A DNA stretch of 64,000 bases. Source: Rhea pennata. Taxonomy: Eukaryota; Chordata; Aves; Rheiformes; Rheidae. Below the pieces are notes generated by a model. It made no database searches. It saw only the letters and a program-made list of their open reading frames with translations, and was not told the DNA's origin. A program made the translations under genes and the position numbers. Shown piece after piece: positions 26,801-37,930 of this stretch (position 1 is the stretch's first letter; the number at the start of each line of letters is the position of its first letter). The DNA is taken from positions 38,946,323 through 39,010,322 of the forward strand of contig NC_084664.1 of NCBI RefSeq assembly GCF_028389875.1. The letters run 5' to 3'.

Positions 26801-29800
26801 GTCGTACACTTTCAGCATCCAGTGATCTCAACGGGAATAGAAAGTGACTGACACCATACAGGAATGGATAAGTATCAGTTTGTCAGCTGGTGGATTTCCT
26901 AACAGCCTTTGGGTCACAAGCTTTAGGACAGTCCAGTCATTTTAAGAAAATCCACATGTGGCATGAAAATTCAAAAAACAATCATACGCCTAACATTTTT
27001 AATTAAAGTGTGATAACACAGCGGGCTGTGTGGTTTGAGAGAAATAACAACAGCTGACAGTATTCCATCGATTTAAAAAGTACTAGGACACTTGTTTATA
27101 AGACACAATATAAAGTACACAAACATTAGAGCTAGAAAACAGTAGGAAATCAGTCTTTTCAGAAAGATTAGACTTTCTTTGTACACAATTTGGAACTTAG
27201 CACAAATTAGCCGAGTTTTCTACAGCACTTCTCCCTGCATTCAATTTTTACAGAAGATATGAAGACCAAAGAGATAAACAACAATTTAACATGCTTGTGA
27301 GTGATCCTGTTCATAAATTAGTTTATACGTATGTATAAACAGTACTGGTTAACAATACAGGATATACATTCCTTACGCATGTATTTTTATTATCAGTTCC
27401 ATAAAACACATTAGATTATCCTCCCACAGTGAATGAAAACCACTGCTAAATGCTCCATCAGTAACAGAAATTTGGCTTATTTATCTACTTATTTATCCAC
27501 ACTAAATTCAAACACTGGGTTTTTTTAGACAGAAAAATATGTCTAAGCTTTTTCTCTTAAGCAATTTCTCATTATATACAGTTTTTCCTTTGAATGTATT
27601 TATCTGTAAAATGTGTTATGCTGAAACATCTAGTGTGTACTCAAAGCATAATCCTTGGGAATATCTGGATATAGACTCAAGCTTCAAAACCAAGCCATTT
27701 CTCTGCCACAAATCAAAATCTCAGTTTTAATCCTTTGACACATTGACATCAGAACTGCAGTCTGTGTCTTACTTCTGTGAAAAATCTCATGGAAAGTGCA
27801 TTCGGTGTATACTCTGCTGATAGTAGTATTTTTTTTCTCTCCCTTCAGCAAAATGCTATGAATACCTATATATCACCAGCCTGTTTCACAGTGATGAACT
27901 CTATGCCCCTTTCACTTATCTTTTTCAAATTTTACATTCAAATGATTTAACAAAACAAAACAAATACTACCCAATACTGAAATGCAATGAAAAAGAATGC
28001 TCTATTCAATAAAGTCAAGCCCAACAACTGTACCTTGAAAGATTTGGTTCTGCTTTGAAAGTGTGCATAATAAATTGTAACACAAAGAATTTTCTCCCTA
28101 TTTCTCCCCTCCATGAAATAATCATACTGTTCTACAGGCACAATACTCTACACTTTATTAACAGCAGTGCTTATTACTGCAAGTAGTTTAAATTAAACTA
28201 ATCAGAATAGCAAGCATTATGTGCTTGCAGAAGAACTTTTAATACACTGAGAAAAAATTTCAACTGTAACCTCAGGTAAACAACAGCATTTCACCATGTT
28301 ACTATACTGAAATCTTCCTATTATCCCAAACTCTTGTCTGGGGTCTATTCTCACCACCATACTGAGATACAAAAGCTTTCTCTCATAACGGTGCTGGCGA
28401 GAAGGCAGCACTGTAAGTCATTTTTAACAAGAAAAACAGAATGGTTTTGCCATCATAAATGTAGTTTACCAAGGCTTCACTAACTACCTACGTGGCTAGG
28501 CTTACATGTCCAACAGCCCACCGTGATAAGCTTCCAGTGCGAAATAAGATCTCCTCCACTGAGCCAGCCTGTGCTCAGGCAATAAAATCAAAAAAACCCA
28601 CTGCTTCTGCTCCCAGCTGTACAGCCCACTTCCCCTTGCCCAGGTTCTGATGCTTGCCGGACTGCAGCACGAGCTGATTTATATCGCATATGTAACACAA
28701 CATTATTTACTTTCCTTTGCTGGGTTAGCTTTTTGCCAGAATGATGAGTTGGCCATGACTGTTCCCAGACCTGTCACAAGGAGAAGCAGCAAGACTGCAC
28801 GAGCAGGAGAAAGCAGCAGAGCTGGTAAGGGCCTACGTTCTTTTTGGTCACAGACAGCATATTAGATTGGTCTAACCAAACCTCTCAGCACGTACTGTAT
28901 TTTCACCATCACATTAAACATCAGTATGTCAGTGCTGCTCCTGAATGAAGTGATCCTCTCTCTCACTTTTCCTTAGGCTACTCATTCCCCTTCCTTGCCA
29001 TACTCCTTATTGTGTGCCAAAGTATGCATCCTGCTGCTTAGTGAAACAGATTAGTAAACCCATAAAAGGCAAAATTAACTCGGCAGGGAAAAACAAAAAA
29101 CAAACAAACAAACAAACAAAACAACGGAGTCTTCTTCCCTGAAGTGTATGCACCATTGCTTACATGGTAGTACTGGCCAAAAGTAAAGCATGTTTGGGAT
29201 TCGCAAATACCCACTGGAAGATGCCTCCTTCTCCACTGACTAATTAAAAAGCCAAGGAAAATTAGATTATGAGGCTAAATTTAGCTTTTGTGAATGCTCA
29301 CTTCTCTCCCTTTGGCGTGTAGCAGACAAAATGCAAGCCTGATGGGACTAATGAAAAAATGATTGGTCAAACACTGTGGGTTGGTCAGTGAAAACCAATC
29401 TTGTTCTCATTACATTGTAAAATCTGCCAAACCAGTTAAGTCATTCCCTCACCTTCTGCCAAGAGTACAGGTTTATGAAAGCTAATGTCAGGTAAACTTA
29501 AAAAGCTAAAGTCAGGTAGTTATCAGATAAAAAAGTTTGTGAGGGGAGGGAACTATCCCCTGCAAATCAATAAGCAAGTGCTGTGAATGCTTTTCCCTTA
29601 TAGCCAAATACATGACTGTTTAAAAGCAAAATTTTCACATAATCTGTTTTATCCAAAGTCATATAGGAAAAGCAAGATTTTAGCCAGTAACTCATTTTTT
29701 AAAAAAACAGCTGGAACATCAGAACTTTTTTTCTGAAGAGTGAGAGACTTCACTTGTTGGAACTTGCATTATTTAACCCTCATTAATCAACTACTGCTAA

Positions 29801-32800
29801 TCTAATGCTCCAAGTCACATGTAGTTACATTACTGGAGCTTCCACCCCAAATACGTCATACAGTACTTTGAACAGCTTTTAATGGCAGGCCAGCTAAAGT
29901 TGCTTTGTGTCAGTGAAGGCTTGTGGGAGTAAATGCTATCACTCTGTGTCATCATTTCAATGCCCAATTACTTCTCAAAATGCCTGTATGGGGAATAAGA
30001 ATGGATTTTAACAATACGTTGTCAATTTGTTCACATATAAAAGCGAAAACAGTCACTGAAAAGCACAGTAGCTTTTTAAATTTAGACCAACTACTAGAAC
30101 ACTTCAAATATCAATAAAGCATTACAGGCTAAAAAACCCCTTCATTTTAAATGTATCCATGTAATTAGATATTCTGATAGATTTTCCAATATATGCATAA
30201 TGTGGTATGAGAAAAAGAAGAATTTTATCCATAAGGATATAAAAAACTAAGTCAAATTACTTTTACGGTAAACAAAGAATTCATTTCTCATTAGTTACTA
30301 GAGAGGAAAAAAAGTCCTATCTGAAATACAGCAGAGGTCAACATCTGCAGCAAATAACAGCAAACAGTTATTGGAATTTTAAAGACAAAATGTAGTTAAA
30401 TTACCAGCAGTTCATGTTTGCATTTGCCATCCCACCAAGGGCATGTAGAAAACCTGGACCAGAGACTACAAGACATACTCCTGGTCTAGAGAGAGAGAGA
30501 GAGAGAAAAAAAGAAAGAACAGAAAGAAAAAAAAAGGAAAGTAAGCACATGGAACACCAAATAGATCACCAACAAAAATTAGTAAGATGTACTCTAAGTA
30601 TAAAATATTAAATTTTTATTCATCTTGTAAAAATGCATCAACTACAAGGGATTTGTATGAAGGACTAAAAAAGACAAGGTAACCAGAAATTATATTTAAC
30701 TATATTAGTCCTACTGAAAAAGCAAGTCAACAGTTGTAAAGTGCCACTCGTGATCATATAGCCCCTTTTTTCTTTTATTCCTTCTACTCCATTAACGAGA
30801 GTTTATATGGAATTTGGTAAGCTACCTACATTTTCAATTTTCTTTATTCCACTTTACCACTAGTTATCATAAAGGAAAGCTCACAAAGGAAGAAATGCAT
30901 CTGATTCAATGCAAATTTTCTGTGTTATAATTTCATTCGCAGGTGGAAGCACTTATCCTAGATGATAAGATGAAGATTATCTTTACTGAATATTCCTTAG
31001 AAGGCTTAGAGAATCTTTACATAGCGTATCAGAAAAATCAGCTTCACTGCAGAGGATTATTTGAAAGAAGAAAAACTACGGAACTGTATTACAGGTGCAA
31101 TACTAGAAGACAGAACAAGGAAGGATCATCTGCATCATTTGGTCTGCATTTGCAAGGGGGCAGACTTCAAAAAATGATCCATGAAATACTCAAGCGCATC
31201 CCACAAATCATAGGCCGCACAATGCTTCCTAAGAGGAAGAGAATAGGGCAGACTGAAGACATGTACTCAGTCCCTGTATTAATAAGTATTTGCTGAATAA
31301 TATCCCCAGATAAGATTAAGGTACAGCAGGTTCACCAAGTTGCAACAGACAATGGTAGCTTCATTTCCACCCTTCATACCAACAGTGTTAAATCACTATT
31401 TAGAAATTAAAAGGGAAAAGTAAATAAATGCAACAAGATTGATAACATTTTATGTATTTAAACATCAACCTAGTTTGTGCCCTGAGTCATAATAATAGAA
31501 AGATGATCAGAGGGCTGGAGCATCTGCCCTATGAAGAACGGCTGCGAGAGCTGGGCCTCTTCAGCCTGGGGAGGAGAAGACTGAGGGGGGAATCTGATCA
31601 ATGTGTACAAGTACCTGAAGGGAGGGTGTCAAGGGGACAGGGAAAAATTCTTTTCAGTTGTCCCATGTGACAGGACTAGAGGCAATGGGCAGAAATTGAA
31701 CCATAGGAAGTTCCACCTGCACATGAGGGGGAATTTCTTCCCTGTGAGAGTGACGGAGCACTGGACCAGGTTGCCTGAACAGGTTGTGGAGTCTCCTTCT
31801 CTGGAGATCTTCAAGGCCCGCCTGGATGCAACCCTGTCTAACATGCTGTAGGTGACCCTGCTGAGTGGGGAGATTGGACTAGACGATCTCCAGAGGTCCC
31901 TTCCAACCTTACTGATTCTATGATTCTAAGAAATATTGATAATTGTGGCAACAATTATTTTCAAATTAGCATTAAAAAAAAAAGCATCAAAACAGAATAA
32001 TGTTCCTAGGTTCCTGAAACGTACCTGCCAGTCAAATATCCAACAGCAGAGGCAGCATAACAGGCCTATTGAAAATATTGCAGAATTTAATTATACAATT
32101 ATCGTTATAAAACCCATGATATGTTATGAACAACTTTCAACAATACCACAGAAAATAAGTAGGTACAGATTTTTCACTGTTCATTAGAGCTTATTTTCAA
32201 GTAGAAGCACATTTCCCTCTCCGCATTATAATATGGGTTCAGAAAGGTTTGTATGAAAAATCCTAAAATTCATCTCCCCATTTCAGGCTCCTGTTGCTCC
32301 AAGGTATTACATCAGGAATACTTATGATTTAAAACAAAACAAAACAAAACCAGTCACCCCCCCCCTCCAGAATGGAAATAAAAATGAATGGAATAACATA
32401 AGATATTTATCTTCTGTTGACCTCTAGGCTAACATGGAAGAGGGATTTACATAGAAAGGCAACCTACAGAAAACTGGCAATCACTAGGTATGGAACTGCA
32501 TACTTGAAAGATGTATTAAAAGATCTGGGATTGTCTTTTACAAGCTAAGTTGCTACAGTACTTCTCACTTCATTTCTGATACCGTACTTTGCTTTAGCTA
32601 CTATGACATTTTTAAGAAAATCTGCATTTCAAATAGTTTTTCATAACATACAACATCTAAAAAATGTATTAACATAGCTTATCAACAGTGTATGTTTCTA
32701 TACTATCCTTGTTGTAACATTCATCATTCGGATGTAATAAATATCTGATAACAACACAATAGGCAATCAAGAAGATGAACAGAAACTTACAGTTGACCTA

Positions 32801-35800
32801 AGAGTTTCCAAAGGATTCATACACGTGACATTGCCAACTCCCTTTCTATTACTCTCACACTTTTGTCTTGAATCCAGCAAGTTCTAACGCTTAAGGGGAA
32901 ATGCCATTTTGCCTACCCACTTTTAAGTAAGTGCTCAGCCTTCTAGCCTACTTCTTTCATTCTGAAATAGAGTTGGGATTTTGTTTTTTATTTTTATGTA
33001 AGTACTGCTGCAGTAGGAGGAACAAATAACACGGAAGCTCCTCAGGAAACTTGCAAAGCTACTGTGCATCTTCTTAAACCTATGACTAGTTCTAGGTAAC
33101 AAAGCATGCTGGCTAAGCAACCTCAGCTTAATTGAGTGAAAACACAGACCTATAATACACTGTTATACTGAAGGAGGAATGGTCCTGAGTATCCTCAGAC
33201 TCCTACAGATACAAATCAACTGTCACAGGGTAAAAACGTGGGGCTTAGTAGAGTACTAATAAGCACACCTTCTTTGCTTTTCAGCATAGAGAGAATTGTT
33301 AACAACACAAACAGGGAGTGGGGGGGAGGGAAGGAGAGGGAGAGGGAGAAAGAAGAAAATCTCCTTTTCATAAGTCTCTGACATGGAGATGAAAAATGTC
33401 ACTGATATTAAAGAATTAGGTAACAATTTGATGACATTTCTGTGTGAATGTTTGGAGTCACATTATCTGTGATAATATTCGGAGTCAGTGTTACTAAAAA
33501 TCTTGCTAATGGGTCTTAAAGCATGGTGTCAAATTTCTATGGCAGTAACATTTTAAAACTGAGTGGCAGAATAAAGCAGCCCATGGAATTCTGGTTCATG
33601 TACAATCACTGCCATTAAAATCTTTACTTCTTCATTCTGCAAACAAGTAAAGTGACTAGTGCTATCTGTATTTAGAGCATATCGTAAACAATTGTGTCAG
33701 TATTTTACTGCAAATAGTAAGTACCTAACTTTTTTTCCCCACCTTCAAATCTTGCTTCCCCTTCCACTAAAATGTGAGTAATGGCTCTCATTTGTTAAGA
33801 CCACAGCACAGTTGATGAGCTGGATTCAGATCCTTATCTCTCCAGAGGCAAGAAGGACTTGGGCATATAAAAGGCTAACAACCACAATCAACATTAGAAA
33901 AAATGCAGGAAGCCCAGATGTAGCCACCGAACTCAAAACTTGCAATCACTCATGTGAGCACTGGATGAGAACTGCAGCCAAAGCAGAGACCTGTTGCTCC
34001 CATAAAAGTAGAACCACACTAAGCATGGTTTAATTAAAATTAGCTGATGCTCAACTCAAACATAAGCAAACTAATACAGCATAATTAGTAAAAACTGTTC
34101 AAGCATTTTTGTATCCAGTGGCCCATGAAAAATATTACTGCCATCAATTCTAAAAGGCCTCCAGCCTTATACTAAATGTAAGTTACACTAAATGTTTCAG
34201 GCCTGGCCTGTAAGGCTTGTGTTCAACTTGTTAGGAAAGCTTACTGTATGAACAGGAACTTGGTATCAGGTATGTTTAGTTGTGATGCACAGTTTAACCA
34301 TGGCAAGTCAGCATAGGTCTTGAAAATATGGACACAGGTTGAAAGCAGAGCCCCCAAAACAATCAGCAGTGCTGACAGTCAATTACTGGTCACTGAAAAA
34401 ATCCAAGTTTGAGAGTTGGGAAAAGATTGCTTTTGCTTTAAGAAAAGCAGCAGCTAAACAAGAAAAAAAAATCCCTCAAAGCAGATGCACAATAGAATAA
34501 AGCATTTATCTCAGCCTGGAAAAATAATACCCATCCAATATTGTACAGTCTATGGTCTAGGCATAGAGGCCAAGGGCTATGAACTATTTAGAGACTGAAA
34601 CATCTTATAAAAAGAGAAGATCTTCAAATTGAGGGGTGGAGAAAGAAGTCACCTACTTTGGTTCCAGCTGCCCCTATTCAAGAGTTCTTGAGCATGACCA
34701 CCCAGGAGACTAGAAGCAACAAGGGGCGCAGCCACTGCTTTCAATATATAGCGGTAACAATTAACTATGATTAAGAACTAACTGTTAGCAATATACATTG
34801 TTAATAGATCAATCTAGTAAAGGTTTTGTTTGAAGTTTAAAACTGACCTGCACTACCAGGCTAACATTCCAGTAAAGTGATCTCTAATTACCTGATATAC
34901 ATACACAGATGCACACACAGACCTCTCCCAGTTGCAACAGAACTGTTCTCTTTTGCAAGGGCACATGGGATATGGGTGAAATTACTTGTAGCAAATTTCT
35001 ACCGTGTTCTAATTCACAAGAGATTAACTAAAGGAAGTTAAAAGCCTACTATTACTACCAGTTTTTTGACCTCTTCCTTCTAGTGAAGCAGTTTATTCTG
35101 CAAATGGGCATTTGCTACACCTGGCCCAGAATGAGGCAGAAACTCAACCTCTGGAAAACACTTTGTGTTTTCCATATATTTTAGATCATACACAGCTGCC
35201 TTTACCAATAAAGGAGGCAGCTGTATACATGTCCTCCACAGTCAGACCACACAACTAGAATTTTAACACAACAGTTAAAACTATGAGATGTGTAAGAATA
35301 TTAATTGCATTTTGAAAATACTGTAAAAGACCAAAGGTCATTCTTGCTTTTTCATCTGCCAAGCAGTAACTCTATGCCTTCATCAAGAACAAGAAACAAA
35401 ATAAAAAAAAAAACAACACAGGATATATTTTTGTTCATCTTATTCCACTCCCCTAAGAAGAGAAATCCTCATGTTTTGATGTTTAAACATTTAAGGCCAC
35501 TAGATAACAACTCCTGAGCTAAACATGTTTCTAAGCAAAAAGGAAAGAACCAGCTTCATAGCTAAGAAAGCCCTAAAAAATGAATCAAAATACTACTAAT
35601 TGGAGACAGAACAATAATATTGCCATTTTGGAAGAAAAGACATTAGTAAAAAGATGTGACAGTTAAAAAAAAGATTTAAGAAAGAAATATCTTGGGAAAG
35701 ATAGCCAGAGAAAGGAAAAATCCTGGCTGAGCCTGCACAAAAAGTGAGTGGTAACATCAGCCAATACATTACTTGAAACGTATAAAACTGATCCCCTCAC

Positions 35801-37494
35801 CACCCCAGCCATTGCTCACATTCTTCTCATCACCATTTTCACCCAGCCTTCTCCTGTATTAGAGAACGGGAAAAGGGGCACCTAAGAATGAAAAAAGTTG
35901 CAATTCCCTTATTACAGGAGAAAGGCATTTGAAAATGGAAAGACAAAGAAAAGAAGAAAAGAACCTGTAAGCCAACCCACCAACACTCTCCTTTATTCCA
36001 TAATTACTCTAAGTATTTCTCTACAGGGTCTTCAAAATAATAACTGGAAATTACCTGGCAGAGACTACATTCTTTCTAGTAAGAAAATGTAAATTGGACA
36101 TTTTTCTATTCTAAAAAAAGAGAGAGAGGAAAAAAAAGAAAGGATGATTACTCCAACTAGACACATACTTACAGCTTGTTCATTTCTCATTCCTACATAT
36201 TTTATTCCAATTGCTTGGGCTGCAATTGCGATTTCAGTGATGGGAATACCAACAATGCCAAACATATATTCAATATTCTGAAAAGAAAATTGTCAAAAGA
36301 AATCACAATTATTTCCAAAACATAACTTTAATAAAAAGACATCAAATATGGCTAAACTAACTACATAAGCAACCTAAAAGTCTTAACAACCTATATATTC
36401 ATATAAAAGTAAAGCTCCAAACTTTGTAAAGTTACCTGTTCATTAGAAATTCAACGTCAGAGCAGGCGAAAACACAATTTGCTTTAAGGAAATATATCCT
36501 GAGATCTCCTCTTACCCAGCTCCAAGCAAAGGAAGACTCAACCTTCAGGCTAAAGGAATAATATTCACCTTTGGAAAATTCTGATGTTCTTCCTTCAGTA
36601 CTCAGACCCACAAATCCCATGCAGGTTGCTTCCTTATCAGAAGCCACTGGATGAATTTTATTTGAATAAACCCACTGGGGGAATTTATACAACCGGAGTT
36701 CGTAGCTCAGCCCTTTGCGGCAGCTTCACAGCTTGCAGGCCATCTCAACTTTGCTGCTTCTGAAAATTGTTAATTGGGTTTCATGTTCTTACGGTTTCAC
36801 GAAGAGGTAACACACAAAAAGCCCTAAGAAACGAATGGTACAACACTTGCCCAGACCTAGGCTGATAAACAACGTTCGTTCTTGTTGTAACTGAGCTAAC
36901 TTTTAGCGTGTCGTAGTCCAAATACAAAGGCTTTTTGGTTACACCAGGCTCATTTCTGCACTGTTTCAAACTTACAGACAACAGATAGCTGCGAAGCTGC
37001 AAAAGCAGCGCATGGAGCCACCGCGCGAGTGGTGAAAGCGGGGCAGATCGGTCAGCACCGCTCCGCGACAACGCTGGTCCGTCAGTTTAACGCGCCCACA
37101 GCGGCACAAACACGCTCGCGTTCGCTGTTAACGGCCAAACGCCGCAGGCGGGCGGGCGAAGCCAACAGCAAAGCGCCTCCCCTGCGGCGTAACGGCCGCC
37201 CCTTGGGCTGCGGCAGCGGGACCGCCCCCCGCGCCAGGCCCTTCGCGCCCGCTTCGCGCCGAGGGTGAGTCGGGATCCTCACGGGTCAGGGCGCAGATCC
37301 GAACCCGCGGCGCTGTCCTCCGCGGCGCGCGCCGCTACCCGCCACGCCACGGAGCGCGCTCCGCCGGGCCCTGCCCGCTTCCCCGAGGGAGCCCCCCGTC
37401 CCCATCCCCGCGCTCTCACTTGTGCCTTTAGGGACTCGGCGATGAGCTGGGCGCCGCTGACGGCTTCTCCCTCCGCGCCGCTCCCGGCAGCCAT
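13140..37494 (-). CDS. HACL1: HACL1, 2-hydroxyacyl-CoA lyase 1 (complete, 17 coding exons)
   Basis: The gene encodes a peroxisomal thiamine-diphosphate- and Mg-dependent lyase. It cleaves 2-hydroxy-3-methylacyl-CoA to a shortened aldehyde plus formyl-CoA in alpha-oxidation of phytanic acid, and acts on 2-hydroxy long-chain acyl-CoAs. Seventeen exons bounded by AG/GT join in phase to 576 residues (human about 578). The N-terminal ThDP-family domain carries the catalytic glutamate in GIVGIPITE (about Glu40). The ThDP/Mg motif starts at GDS (about 452-454) and ends at NNNG (about 479-482). The protein ends in SNM, the known HACL1 type-1 peroxisome signal. The ATG at 37494 is chosen because [20 protein letters not shown] aligns with the mammalian N-terminus and lies in the CpG island. 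Lineage differences include Met for Arg in ARSMALQ at the exon 9/10 junction. No frameshift or premature stop was seen. It shares its promoter region with BTD, which is transcribed the other way. Confidence 0.96.
13598..13784 (-). CDS. HACL1: HACL1 coding exon 16
   Basis: 187 bases starting [20 protein letters not shown] and ending [11 protein letters not shown]. Acceptor TTACAG, donor CAG|GTATGT, phase 0. Confidence 0.96.
14397..14504 (-). CDS. HACL1: HACL1 coding exon 15
   Basis: 108 bases starting [20 protein letters not shown], which completes the ThDP motif with its NN residues, and ending GEPAT. Acceptor TTGTAG, donor ATG|GTGAGT. Confidence 0.96.
14691..16712 (-). mobile_element. CR1 LINE, 5'-truncated and decayed, minus strand, in HACL1 intron 14
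   Basis: The plus strand opens with the reverse complement of a CR1 3' end (TCACAGAATCGTAGAATGG) and continues for about 2 kb of CR1 open reading frame 2. On the minus strand, 15832-15524 translates to reverse-transcriptase pieces: [19 protein letters not shown], and the catalytic box as KFTDD. The segment 15117-14863 gives the C-terminal [18 protein letters not shown]. The frame is interrupted between these segments, so it is a dead copy. It has the same orientation as HACL1. Confidence 0.92.
16884..17042 (-). CDS. HACL1: HACL1 coding exon 14
   Basis: 159 bases encoding [20 protein letters not shown] and the start of the ThDP/Mg-binding motif, [17 protein letters not shown]. Acceptor TTCCAG, donor AG|GTAGTT. 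Confidence 0.96.
18409..18563 (-). CDS. HACL1: HACL1 coding exon 13
   Basis: 155 bases starting [20 protein letters not shown] and including the ThDP-family [11 protein letters not shown] segment. Acceptor TTTAAG, donor AG|GTGAGA (split Arg). Confidence 0.96.
19400..19501 (-). CDS. HACL1: HACL1 coding exon 12
   Basis: 102 bases, 34 codons, [20 protein letters not shown] then [14 protein letters not shown]. Acceptor TTTCTAG, donor AAG|GTAGTG. Confidence 0.95.
19770..19853 (-). CDS. HACL1: HACL1 coding exon 11
   Basis: 84 bases, 28 codons, [20 protein letters not shown] then DINTVTKQ. Acceptor ATATAG, donor CAG|GTAATG. Confidence 0.95.
21166..21271 (-). CDS. HACL1: HACL1 coding exon 10
   Basis: 106 bases encoding [20 protein letters not shown] and [15 protein letters not shown]. 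Acceptor TTATTAG, donor CAG|GTAAGT. Confidence 0.96.
22413..22548 (-). CDS. HACL1: HACL1 coding exon 9
   Basis: 136 bases starting [16 protein letters not shown] and ending PNCVAAARS plus two bases of a split Met codon. Acceptor GTTCAG, donor CAT|GTAAAT. The intron reads TAA in frame right after the donor. Confidence 0.93.
23777..23806. repeat. A30 homopolymer in HACL1 intron 8
   Basis: Thirty uninterrupted A on the plus strand. No recognisable retroelement body sits upstream, so it is called only as a homopolymer. Confidence 0.9.
24394..24506 (-). CDS. HACL1: HACL1 coding exon 8
   Basis: 113 bases encoding [20 protein letters not shown] and a tail ending QPLLIIGK plus one base. Acceptor TTCCAG, donor AAG|GTAGCG. 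Confidence 0.95.
24966..25060 (-). CDS. HACL1: HACL1 coding exon 7
   Basis: 95 bases encoding [20 protein letters not shown], then [11 protein letters not shown] and a split Lys. The reading frame into exon 8 requires the donor AA|GTACGT. Two other donor-like sites (GTAAGT and CAG|GTGAAT) lie inside the exon. Confidence 0.92.
26048..26125 (-). CDS. HACL1: HACL1 coding exon 6
   Basis: 78 bases, 26 codons, [16 protein letters not shown] then [10 protein letters not shown]. Acceptor TTTTAG, donor AAG|GTATGA. Confidence 0.95.
26627..26699 (-). CDS. HACL1: HACL1 coding exon 5
   Basis: 73 bases encoding [20 protein letters not shown] and EFPQ. Acceptor TTTCTAG, donor CAG|GTACAC, ending phase 0. 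Confidence 0.95.
30405..30485 (-). CDS. HACL1: HACL1 coding exon 4
   Basis: 81 bases encoding [20 protein letters not shown] and NANMNC, then a split Trp. Its acceptor is preceded by a pure (CT)n run. Donor TG|GTAATT. Confidence 0.95.
30488..30506. repeat. (AG)n microsatellite forming the exon 4 polypyrimidine tract of HACL1
   Basis: Plus strand AGAGAG run of about nine units. On the HACL1 strand it is (CT)n directly abutting the exon 4 acceptor CTAG|ACC. Confidence 0.93.
31500..31928 (+). mobile_element. CR1 LINE 3' fragment, plus strand, in HACL1 intron 3 region
   Basis: About 430 bases of the CR1 3' end. They begin near GGGCTGGAGCATCTGCCCTA, carry the C-terminal coding words [13 protein letters not shown] and [10 protein letters not shown], and end with the diagnostic GATTCTATGATTCT. 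The copy is antisense to HACL1 and lies between exons 3 and 4. It looks less diverged than the copy in intron 14. Confidence 0.95.
32025..32065 (-). CDS. HACL1: HACL1 coding exon 3
   Basis: A 41-base micro-exon encoding [13 protein letters not shown] plus two bases of Arg. Acceptor CAATAG, donor CAG|GTACGT. Confidence 0.94.
36173..36277 (-). CDS. HACL1: HACL1 coding exon 2
   Basis: 105 bases, 35 codons, beginning [15 protein letters not shown], which includes the catalytic Glu. Acceptor TTTTCAG, donor GTAAGT, phase 0 at both ends. Confidence 0.96.
36278..37419 (-). other. HACL1: HACL1 intron 1
   Basis: The right 400 bases are GC- and CpG-rich and belong to the CpG island; the left part is ordinary intron. 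Reading frames through the CpG-rich part show no family similarity. Confidence 0.6.
37420..37494 (-). CDS. HACL1: HACL1 coding exon 1
   Basis: 75 bases, 25 codons, [20 protein letters not shown] then SLKAQ; donor CAA|GTGAGA; phase 0. It is inside the CpG island. Confidence 0.93.
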
Positions 37495-37625
37495 TGCGGC
37501 TCTGCTCAGCCCGCCCGCCCCAGATCCCCGGAGCCGGCCGCAAAGAAGCGGGCGCAACAAAACCCCTCAGCCCCGGCCCGCTCGGAGAGCGAAGGTCGGG
37601 CGCGGCTGACAGGCAGGCCGCCTGG

Positions 37626-37745
37626 CCAATCAGGCGGTGGAGGAGGCGGGCCTAAGGGCCGCGGATGTTCCACCTCTGGCTCAGTCGGCAAGGGAAACTG
37701 GCGAAGGTTGCGGCTGCTTGCGATTGGCTAGAGTGCGCACCCAAT
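37626..37745. promoter_or_regulatory. Cluster of three CCAAT (NF-Y type) motifs
   Basis: GGCCAATCAG at 37624-37633, GATTGGCTA at 37722-37730 and CCCAATCCG at 37740-37748. Motifs in both orientations about 100 bases apart fit a promoter firing in both directions. Confidence 0.7.
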
Positions 37746-37785
37746 CCGAGCCGGGGGTGTGCGTGCCCGCCTCCCCGCGGAGCCG

Positions 37786-37802
37786 CCGCCAGGGGGCGCT
37801 GC
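37786..37802 (+). promoter_or_regulatory. Candidate CTCF binding site
   Basis: CCGCCAGGGGGCGCTGC is very close to the vertebrate CTCF core consensus (CCASYAGGGGGCGCT-like). It lies in the CpG island, on the BTD side of the CCAAT cluster. Binding is inferred from the motif alone. Confidence 0.65.
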
Positions 37803-37890
37803 AGGAGCGGCGCCGCGCAGCGCAGCGCGGGGGCGGCCGTTAAGCGCCGGTGCCAACGGTCGCGGCGGCTCGCGCGGCCTGGCTCGGAAC

Positions 37891-37913
37891 GGGGGGGGGG
37901 GGGGGGGGGGGGG
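37891..37913 (+). repeat. G23 homopolymer in the CpG island
   Basis: Twenty-three consecutive G on the plus strand, G-quadruplex capable, in the inferred first exon or 5' UTR of BTD. Homopolymer length may be affected by sequencing. Confidence 0.85.
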
Positions 37914-37930
37914 AGGCAAGGCCAGGCCGG

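Larger units (their letters stand above)
13173..36172 (-). other. HACL1: HACL1 introns 2-16: content
   Basis: Introns range from about 270 bases (19502-19769) to about 4.1 kb (32066-36172). Apart from the two CR1 copies, they hold simple sequence: A30 at 23777-23806, a (CAAA)n stretch near 29092-29122, (AAAAC)n near 32333-32350, a purine-rich GGGA tract at about 33315-33358 and a C run near 32357. I found no nested gene, tRNA or processed pseudogene in them. Confidence 0.6.

Noticed and set aside
31452-31851. Two open frames of 72 and 82 codons
   Set aside because: Both are translations of the CR1 3' fragment, not a host gene.
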